Assembly: GCA_011390755.1 (NCBI GenBank)
Contig: JAABRU010000023.1
Coordinates: 1-53,727, forward strand
Length of the DNA stretch: 53,727 bases
Direction: 5' to 3'
Source: Desulfobacteraceae bacterium
GTDB lineage: Bacteria; Desulfobacterota; Desulfobacteria; Desulfobacterales; Desulfococcaceae
Part shown: positions 25,968 through 34,900 of the stretch, piece after piece
Layout of the letters: each line of letters starts with the position of its first letter
Position numbering within the stretch: the stretch's first letter is position 1
Program-made: the position numbers and the translations under genes
The notes under the pieces: generated by a model
Told to the model about the DNA's origin: nothing
Database searches by the model: none
The model's input: the letters and a program-made list of their open reading frames with translations, nothing else

Positions 25968-26810
25968 ATGAAAATCCGATTCATTATACCTTTTTTCCTG
26001 CTTTTTGCATGTATTGCCGGTCTTCCGGTGACCGCTTATGCCGTGCCGCAGCTTACCATCGGTGTGGCAGCGGAGAAAATAAACAATACTGCCCGGCTGA
26101 ATTTCGGTATTGATAACAGCAGTGCCTCTTACGCGGGCGTGAATGCCAAAATTCAACTGCCTGCCAATGTCAGTGTGAAAAGTGTCAGCAAAGGAGATCT
26201 GCTTTCCTCCTCTTTTTTTACAAGTCATTATTCCCCGGCAGCGAATATCATTACTGTCATGGCCTATTCCGGGGCTGCTGTTTTTTCCGGTAACGGCATT
26301 CTGTTTACTTTGGAACTGGATACCGCATCCGCATCTGACGGAACCCACTCTGTGGTATTCGGAAACAGTTCCAATGCGTTTGTCAATTCCAGATGTGCGC
26401 TTTCCGATACATCCGGCAATTCGGTCACTTTGACGCAGAAAAACGGTTATCTTGCTGTGGGACAGACAGACAGTGATAATGACGGTCTGCCCGATGCCCT
26501 GGAATATGCCATTGTGGGAAATTATACCGGGCTGTCTCCGGATGATGATTTTGACAAAGACGGGCGCAGCAATCTTGCTGAATATCTCAGTATGACCGAT
26601 CTGAACAATCCATTTTCTTTTGCGGAAATCATGAAAGGGGATCTGAATAATGATCAGGAAATTTCTCTTGCAGATACAATCATTGCATTGCAGATTGTTA
26701 CAGGCATTTCTGTTTCAAATATCAGTTCCGAATCTGCCATTGACGGAAAGAAAATCGGTCTGGCAGATGCTGTGTATTCCCTGCAACTGGTTTCAGATCT
26801 GAGAGACTGA
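25968..26810 (+). CDS. Secreted cohesin-dockerin protein
   Basis: 280 residues. Signal peptide (about 1-24, VTAYA). Residues ~25-160 have the look of a cohesin domain: an early strand LTIGVAAEKI, then IQLPANVSVKSVSKGDLLS, SFFTSHYSPAANIITVMAYS and GILFTLELD. Next comes a calcium-binding stretch (SDNDGLPDALEYA, DDDFDKDGRSNLAEYL) and a dockerin-like tail, GDLNNDQEISLADTIIALQI with GKKIGLADAVYSLQLVSDLR. The tail closely matches that of the NHL-caspase protein at 14616-19526. The ATG at 25968 has AAAGGAG upstream. A protein with both module types could chain itself or scaffold the dockerin proteins nearby; that is inference. Confidence 0.72.
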   Translation: MKIRFIIPFFLLFACIAGLPVTAYAVPQLTIGVAAEKINNTARLNFGIDNSSASYAGVNAKIQLPANVSVKSVSKGDLLSSSFFTSHYSPAANIITVMAYSGAAVFSGNGILFTLELDTASASDGTHSVVFGNSSNAFVNSRCALSDTSGNSVTLTQKNGYLAVGQTDSDNDGLPDALEYAIVGNYTGLSPDDDFDKDGRSNLAEYLSMTDLNNPFSFAEIMKGDLNNDQEISLADTIIALQIVTGISVSNISSESAIDGKKIGLADAVYSLQLVSDLRD

Positions 26811-27068
26811 TTTTTTTGCCATAAGTATCCAAGCAAAAATATCAGGTATAAAAACCTGATTTTTTGGGAAAATCCGGTTTTTCTGAAAAGACTGTATCCC
26901 GTAGGGATTACAGAAAATAGCCCGGCATTTCAATGCCGGGGCAGGTCAATATCATTTTTTTTAGTCCCGAAAGGGACGAAAGATTTTCCGCACAGAATTC
27001 TGCCGTCCCTCCGGGACAAAAAAGAATCATTTTTTGGGAATGCACCCCAATGCCATAAAGGAGGCATG
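26811..27068. repeat. Intergenic cluster of three hairpins
   Basis: CCCGGCATT/AATGCCGGG (26921-26940, 2-bp loop), GTCCC/GGGAC around GAAA (26964-26977) and GTCCC/GGGAC around TCC (27005-27017) lie in a row in 100 bp, with T tracts between them. No gene is seen. The last 15 bp duplicate the leader of the next paralogue. Confidence 0.6.
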
Positions 27069-27866
27069 ATGAAAAAGACTCTTATATTTTTTGAAGTTAT
27101 TTTGGCTTTTTGTGTTTTGATAAATGCCCATGCAGGCGAAACATCCCTTCCGCCCCTCATCAATTACCAGGGAATGCTGACCGATGCGGACGGCAATCCC
27201 ATGACCGGAACAAAAAATCTGGAATTCAATATCTATGACTCGGCAGGCAGCGGGACAAAAATCTGGGGGCCGCAGATATTCAATGCGGTTCCCCTGATCA
27301 GCGGAAAATTCAATGTGATTCTGGGAACCACAGACACATCCGGGCGTTCCGTTATTGAAGCCTTCGGAGCCAAAGACCGCTATCTGGGCATCAAAGTGGA
27401 CAGCGGAGCGGAACTTGTACCCCGGCAGCAGATTCTGAGCGCACCCTTTGCCATTCAGGCGGAATATTCATCTAAAGCGGAACATTCATTGAAAGCTGAT
27501 GTGTCAAATACAGTTGAAGGCACAAATCTGTATGTCAATCCGGATGATGGCAACGTAGGAATCGGTACAACAACTCCCCAGGCAAAACTGCATGTAGATG
27601 GAACACTCAATCTGAATGGAAAAACTTTGGACAATACAGGACTGACTTGCATATCAGTTGAAGGTCCAAGATCAGGGAAAAGTGATGATTCCCCTTCCTA
27701 TGCGGTGTGTCCGGAGGGCTACACTCTAACAGGCTGTTCCTGCAATACTCCCTGGGCTGCCTGTGACGGATCAAAGCCCGATTTTGATAATAATCAGTGT
27801 ATAGCTTTTAATAAAGATGATGGTAACGGTGTTTACGCATGGGCAATATGCTGCAAAATTCATTAG
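27069..27866 (+). CDS. Secreted fibre-like protein, C-terminus resembles PCSK9 Cys-rich module
   Basis: 265 residues. Signal peptide (to about residue 22, INAHA). Residues ~25-140 (PPLINYQGMLTDADGNPMTG, then IWGPQIFNAVPLISGKFNVI) recur almost unchanged in the next gene. A tail-fibre-like segment GNVGIGTTTPQAKLHV follows. The last ~70 residues carry eight cysteines in the pattern YAVCPEGYTLTGCSCNT, NNQCIA and GVYAWAICC. From memory, LTGCS and GVYA.A.CC recall the repeats of the PCSK9 C-terminal domain. The ATG at 27069 is better spaced from AAGGAGG than the one three bases before it. Inferred role: surface recognition module. Confidence 0.6.
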   Translation: MKKTLIFFEVILAFCVLINAHAGETSLPPLINYQGMLTDADGNPMTGTKNLEFNIYDSAGSGTKIWGPQIFNAVPLISGKFNVILGTTDTSGRSVIEAFGAKDRYLGIKVDSGAELVPRQQILSAPFAIQAEYSSKAEHSLKADVSNTVEGTNLYVNPDDGNVGIGTTTPQAKLHVDGTLNLNGKTLDNTGLTCISVEGPRSGKSDDSPSYAVCPEGYTLTGCSCNTPWAACDGSKPDFDNNQCIAFNKDDGNGVYAWAICCKIH

Positions 27867-27890
27867 TTTTTTGATAGTGGCTCATTTTTA

Positions 27891-27937
27891 TAACCACAGA
27901 GGACACAGAGCCTTCACAGAGGACACAGAGGTTTTCT
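27891..27937. repeat. CACAGAG-family direct repeat
   Basis: CCACAGAGGACACAGAGCC and TCACAGAGGACACAGAGG lie head to tail between the two paralogous fibre-like genes. This copy has only the right-arm sequence, so it does not form the long hairpin seen elsewhere. Confidence 0.65.
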
Positions 27938-28002
27938 GTCTGAAATGACCGAACAACGGCTTTGATCCACTGCCATATTTTGAATGCCATAAAGGAGGCA
28001 TG

Positions 28003-28947
28003 ATGAAAAAGACTCTTATATTTTTTGAAGTTATTCTGGTTTTTTGTGTTTTGATAAATGCCCATGCAGGCGAAACATCCGTTCCGCCCCTCATCAATTA
28101 CCAGGGAATGCTGACCGATGCGGAGGGCAAACCCATGACCGGAACAAAAACACTGGAATTCAATATCTATGACGCGGCAGGCAGCGGGACAAAAATCTGG
28201 GGGCCGCAGATTTTCAATGCGGTTCCCTTAATCAGCGGCAAATTCAATGTGATTCTGGGAACCACAGACACAGCCGGACGCTCCGTTGCTGAAGCCTTCG
28301 GAGCCAAAGAACGCTATCTGGGCATCAAAGTGGACAGCGGTGCGGAACTTGTACCCCGGCAGCAGATTCTGAGTGCGCCCTTTGCCATTCAGTCCGTGTA
28401 TGCGGATGTTGCGAAAACAGTAAGAGGAACAGATTTGTATGTTGACCCGCAGACCGGCAATGTCGGCATCGGAACAGCAGCACCGGATGAAAAACTGGTG
28501 ATTGCAAGCGGCGGAATCAAATTCTTCGATGGCGGAATCAAATTTTCCGATGGTACAAACCAGACATCCTTTGTACTTCCGCCACCTGATTTTGACAGTG
28601 GCTGGTTTGAAATGCATTCTCAGGCTGGCGTAGCGTCATATAAAGAAATTGAACATGGTCTGGGTGTTTATCCCAGCAGGGTCAAAGTGCTGGTCAAAGC
28701 CATTGACGGAGCCAATGCAGGGTTCATATTTGAAGGGTCAGGTACTGCACAGGGAGATGATGATGACAGTCATCAATATGGAGGTGTTATTTTCGCTTAT
28801 AATCAAACTGAAGTAAGAATGTGGGCACCTGATAAATCTAATAGTAACAACATAGGAAGTATTATCAATATTGCTGATGGATGGGGAGGAGAAGTGAACG
28901 CACAACAATCACATACAGCGGAAGTGAAGGTTTTGGTCTGGAAATAA
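28003..28947 (+). CDS. Secreted fibre-like protein, paralogue with a different C-terminus
   Basis: 314 residues. Signal peptide and residues up to about 140 are nearly identical to the preceding gene, including about 15 bp of leader with the ribosome-binding site. After GNVGIGTAAPDEKLVI the two diverge. This protein ends in a ~115-residue, probably beta-sandwich domain (HGLGVYPSRVKVLVKAIDG, YGGVIFAYNQTEVRMWAPD, HTAEVKVLVWK) that I do not recognise, with no cysteines. The change of C-terminal module on a fixed stem looks like receptor-binding diversification in fibres. It ends 46 bp before the TcB/RHS gene, so the two are probably co-transcribed. Confidence 0.65.
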   Translation: MKKTLIFFEVILVFCVLINAHAGETSVPPLINYQGMLTDAEGKPMTGTKTLEFNIYDAAGSGTKIWGPQIFNAVPLISGKFNVILGTTDTAGRSVAEAFGAKERYLGIKVDSGAELVPRQQILSAPFAIQSVYADVAKTVRGTDLYVDPQTGNVGIGTAAPDEKLVIASGGIKFFDGGIKFSDGTNQTSFVLPPPDFDSGWFEMHSQAGVASYKEIEHGLGVYPSRVKVLVKAIDGANAGFIFEGSGTAQGDDDDSHQYGGVIFAYNQTEVRMWAPDKSNSNNIGSIINIADGWGGEVNAQQSHTAEVKVLVWK

Positions 28948-28993
28948 ATCTGACAACAAATTGGTATTGCAAATTTTTTCAGGAGACTCTGCC

Positions 28994-31900
28994 ATGACCG
29001 CCTTTGTCCGTATCATACTTATTTTCTTTTGCTTCACACTCATTCCGATAATCTCATCCGCAGGCGTTGACAAATCCGGTGTCAAACCCAATGTAATTTC
29101 TTTACCCTCCGGTCCCGGTTCCATTCAGGGACTGGGGGAATCCTTTACACCGCAACTGAATTCCGGAACCACCGCCTATTCCATAAAATTAGCACTGCCC
29201 CCGGGCCGTGCCGGGCTTCAGCCGGATATGAGTCTGCAATACAACGGCGGAAATGCCAACGGTATATTCGGTTCCGGATGGTCAGTATCTGTACCCTATA
29301 TCCAGCGGCAGACGGACAAGGGATTGCCTCTTTACAATGATACGGATACCTTTATTGAAATCGGCGGAGAAGAACTGGTTCCCATCGGCAGCGGCATTTA
29401 CCGGCATGAAACGGAAGGCGCGTTTGTGCGGTATGAAAAAATTGCGGAAGGATGGATTGCGACCGATCCGTCAGGAACCCAATTTATATACGGCCCGGAT
29501 GAAAACAGCCGGATCAGCAGCGGTAACAAAATCTTCCGCTGGTTGCTGAGTGAAATACAGGACAGCAACGGCAATACGGTTTTATTTCAATACAAGAGCC
29601 TGGACAGCGGTTCACAGCAGTATCTTTCCGAAATATCCTATAACAACCATTCGGTTTTCTTTGAATATGAATCCCGCCCCGATTCCCTGGCAGATTACCG
29701 TCCCACCTTCGGCCTGGAAACGGCTTTCCGCTGCAAATCAATCTCCATGAAAAGCAAAGACCGGCTCATCCGGCGCTATGATTTTGCCTATTTCAGCAAC
29801 ACCTACCTGAGCCTGCTCAAAAGTGTTACACAGGTGGGGGATGACGGCATCAGCTTGCTTCCGCCTGCGGAATTCACCTATACATCTTTTGATCCCTCCG
29901 CAGCAAAACTGATTTCTGTCAAAGGCCCGGATGCAGCAACATCTCCGCCGGGCGTACACATGGCAAGTGATACGGATGTTGCGCTGAATGACATGAATGC
30001 GGACGGTCTTCCTGATCTGCTGCTTGCCAAACCGGGCGATCATGAAGTTTATCTGAATATGGGTATCGGCACGGACGGAACACATCGCTGGGGCCGGTGG
30101 TCGGCAATGCCTGTCAGCCCCGGAAATGCACTGGGCAGCCGCGGGGCATCTTTGGCCGATATTAACGGAGACGGCAAAACGGATTTCATTGCCTGGCAGT
30201 CCTCTGACACGTACTTCCTGTGGCCCAACCTGGGCAAGGGGCAGTGGGGAAATGCGGAAACCTTCGCGGATAAAAGCAATTTCCCCTTTGATTTTGAAGA
30301 TGAAGCGGTTCGCCTGATTGATATTGACAATGACAGGCATACTGATGTGATGTTCTGCAACGGGCCGGATCTGTATTCCTATTTCATCAACAATAAAGGC
30401 AGGGAATACACACTTGTGACTGAAAAACCCGGTTTGGGCATGACTTTTGATACCGAACCGGGCATGAAACTGGCAGATATGAACGGCGACGGTCTTCAGG
30501 ATATTGTTCTTCTGAAAGACAGCATATGCACCTGGTGGCCGTCTATGGGCAGGGGAAACTGGGATGGTCCCCAAAGTATGAGCAATTCACCCGATTCCGG
30601 CCAAATTCCTTCCCTATCCGCCGACTGGGAAAAACTGATGCTCATGGATATCAATGGTGACGGATTAAGTGACATTGTTTATGCACCGGTTTATGCAGAC
30701 AAAATCCATTACTGGCTCAACCGGAACAGCCGGGATTTTGACGGGCCTTTTGAAATCAATGATGTTCCGGTACGTCTGGACAATACCGCTGTTCAGCCTG
30801 CGGATATGAACGGAAACGGCACAACAGATTTTTTATGGAACTATCCGGAAGAAGCAGAAGGAAATCCGGATAAGATATGGCAGTATCTTGAGCTCTGTCC
30901 GGATGAAAAGCCCAATCTGCTGAAAACCGTGACAAACGGCATCGGTAAAACCATTACCTTCCATTACAGTGATACCACGCGGGAACAGATACGGGACAGG
31001 GAAGCCGGAAATAACTGGAGCGAAGGGGTTCCCACACCCGTAACCGTTCTATCCGCCTTTGATGTGGCAGACGGCCGCGGCAATCTTTATCAGACCGCAT
31101 TTGCCTACCATGAGGGCTATTATGACGGTGAGGAAAAGGAATTCCGGGGATTTGCACACGCGGAAAAACGGGAAATCGGGGATAGTACCATACCGGATCT
31201 GCTGATGGTCTATCAGTTTGATACAGGGGCGGATAATGACGCATTAAAGGGAAAACCGCTGCATCTGTCAGTGAAAAATCATTCCGGACAGGAATTCTAC
31301 CAGGAAAGATATACCTGGCAGACCCGAAAACTGTCTGACGGTGCGGGCGGCGATCTGCGGGATGTGACCTTTCCCTTCCAGGAACAGAAAATGCAGACCA
31401 TTCTGGAAAAAGGAAACGGCCCGCCTGTCACTCTGAAATGGGAATTCAGCTATGATGACTTCGGCAACCTGACCCGGCAGTATGAACACGGAAGAACAGA
31501 TGCGGGCTGGAATGACGAAAGAATCACCGAAACAGTTTACAGCGCTGCTTATCCTTCCGGGCAGAATGCCTGGATTCTGAATAAAGCGGTGGAAAGCACG
31601 GTAAGAGATGTAAGCGATGCAAGGGTGAGTCATCAGCGGAGTTATTTCGATAATCTTCCGCTTGGGCAGGTGAGCAAGGGAAATCTGACAAAAACAGAGA
31701 ATTGGATCGAGGGGAATCATTACGCAGTGACTGTTCGCAATGATTACGACACCTACGGAAACGTGGTCGCTGTCTATGATGCCCTGTACGGACAGAAGCC
31801 GGGACACACGCGGGAAATCGTGTATGATACCGAATACCACACCTTTCCGATTCGGGAAATTATCCACACGGATGAAAATACCCTCACGGTTTCCGCGACC

Positions 31901-34900
31901 TATGATTTCGGCCTGGGGGTAATGACCTCTTCCACGGATTTCAACAAACATACAGCGAGTTACGGCTATGACACCTTCGGACGGCTGATTCATATCATCA
32001 AACCGCCGGATACAGGCCACACTGTGGAATATGATTATGTGCTTGCCCGTGACATCGGCGGCGGCAGGCGCATGAACTGGGTGGAAACCCGGCAGCGGGA
32101 CAACAGCGCGGGGGACGGATTTCTGCATTCCCGCACCTTTTATGACGGGCTGGGCAGAAAAATCATGACCCGCAGTGAAGGGGAAGAAGCGGGACAGGTT
32201 GTGGTGTCAGACACGGTTCAGTTCAATGCCGGAAAACAGCCCTGGAAAACCTACCTTCCCTATTTTGAAACCGCTGCACTGGATTTTAGGGAACCGACCT
32301 TTACCACCGGTTTTTCCGAACATTTTTATGATGCAATGGGCCGGGCAATCCGGGTTAATCAGCCTGCGGGGCCGGATGGCATTCTTTTTTCCACCACGGA
32401 ATATCAGCCCCTTGTCCGCATTATCCGGGATGAGGAACAGACCCGCCCGGCCTCCCCTCATTTCGGCTGTGCCATGAAATATGCGGAAGACGGCCTGCAG
32501 GACAAAGAGGGCAAGGGACGGCTGCGCGAAGTTTTTGAAATTGTCAGACTGAGCGATACAGGCGAGTCCCTGCCCGGCACAGTTTCATGGAAAACCGCTT
32601 ATGAATACGACCTACTGGATAAACTTGTAAAAATTAGCGATTCCCAGAACAATCAGAAAGTTATGGCATATGACGGTCTGGGCAGAAAAACATTCATGAA
32701 CGACCCGGATCGGGGAAAAATGGCGTATGAATATGATGATGCCGGAAATCTGATACAGACAACAGATGCGAAAAATCAGGTCATCCGCTATGAATATGAC
32801 GGGATAAACCGTCTGATTGCAGAATATTACGGTGAAAGCAAAACCCTGCCGGATGTGGCTTATCATTATGATACCCCTTACGGGCCGGTGGAAAAAGGTG
32901 CTTTCTGGAACGCCTGTTCCGCCGCGCGGATTCAGGATGCCGTATTGCAGGAAGACAATACCCTCACGGACTGCGATCTGAACCATGACGGCAGGCTGGA
33001 TGCGGCGGATGCGGTAAAAGCCGCGAGAAGCAATGAAGAAACTGTCACCGCGCAGAATCTGAAAGGATTTTTATCCTGGGTAAAAGATGCTTCCGGTGAA
33101 GAGCATAATTCCTATGATGAACGGGGCCGGGTGGAATGGGTAATCAAGCAGATTGCCGGAAACAGCGGTTTGCAGAATTTTTATTCCGCAATGGAGTATG
33201 ATGCAATGGATCGGGTAACAAAACTGATTTATCCGGACCGGAGCCATGTCTCTTATTCCTATAATTCACGGGGGCTGCTGGAATCCGTACCCGGCATCAT
33301 CAATCAGTATGATTTCAATCAGACAGTTCACATCGGCTGGATGGCCCTGGCCTGCGGCACACAAACCGAATATACATATGACCACCGGCTGCGGCTCCGC
33401 ACCTTGCAGACACAGCGGCAGACAGACAGTCTGTTTTTACAGGATTTGTCATACAGCTTTGACGGTGTTTCCAATATTACCGGAATTCAGGACGGACGTT
33501 CCGGAGCAGTTCTGTCCTCCATCGGCAGTGAACTGGGCATGAACGCGGATGAGGCAGGAAAATTCAATGCCACTCAATCCTTTGCCTATGATTCCCTGTA
33601 CCGCCTGACCCGTGCGCGGAATCCGGATGTCTATGGTAGCATTTCCTACCGCTATGACCGCATCGGCAATATGATTGCCAAAAATGCCGCCCTGAACGAG
33701 CCGGATGTGCTTATGAATTTGGGCAGCATGAGCAGCGGCGGCACAGCAGGCACATTCGGACGTATCGGCAGAAATGCGGGAGATCCGCCGGGGCCGCACG
33801 CGATAACCGCCACAGAAAAAGGGCCGGACGGTGCAATGACCTTCACCTATGACGCGAACGGCAATATGACCGCAGACCGGGGCATGTCCCTGGCATGGGA
33901 TGCCAAAGACCGGCTGGAAGGAATCCGCAAAGATGTAATGAAAGCGGATTATTCCTATGATTACACGGACACAAGAAAACGGAAATATGTCAGCAATGAA
34001 GATTCCGGCCAGCAGAGCGAAGTGCTGTATGTGGACAAATTTTCCGAAGTGCGGGACGGGAAACTGCTGAAATATGTCTATGCCGGAAATTCCAGAATCG
34101 CTAGTGCCAAAAGTACAGGAGCAGAACCGGGGGAATTCATCCCGGAAACATTCTATCTGCACGATCATCTGGGGAGTACGGCCTTGACCCTGTCCCAAAA
34201 TGGAAGCGTGCAGGAGCAGATGGTGAATTATCCCTTTGGAATGCCGCGGTTGGAGAAAAGGGCAGGGGGAATGTTGAATGGTGCTGATTATAAATTTACC
34301 GGGAAGGAACGGGATGTAGAGAGCGGGTTGCAGTATTTTGAGGCGCGGTATTATAATTCTATAATAGGAAAGTTTCTATCTGTTGATCCGTTGTATGCAG
34401 AATTTAATAGACTCAATGAAGATCGTTTTAAAGCTTTTTTAAAAAAATCTATTGAAAAAAATACCTACTCGTTTACTTTTAACAATCCCGTTGTTTATAT
34501 TGATATTACAGGGTTAATTGGTGAAAAAAATCTTTCACATAAAAAAGCAGATGATATTTTTTTCCGACATATTAAAAATTCTAATGAATATGATGTATTA
34601 GCTCACAGTGATAGCAATATTATTTCTAATATAGCAGGGGGTACATTATCATATGATGCTTTAGCAGATATGATCCTTAGTGATCCTAATTATAATTATC
34701 AAACTGTTCGACTCTGGGCGTGCGGTACTGGTAGATATGGGGATAAATCATTTGCAGCCAATTTACACAACGCTCTGAAGATAAAAACAGGAGGAAAAAA
34801 CATTAAGGTTATAGCTCCTACTAAAACTCTTCACATTAAACTGAAAAAAACTACTTTGGACTATATGTTTGAGTGGAATAAATTGAAAATTAATAAAATT

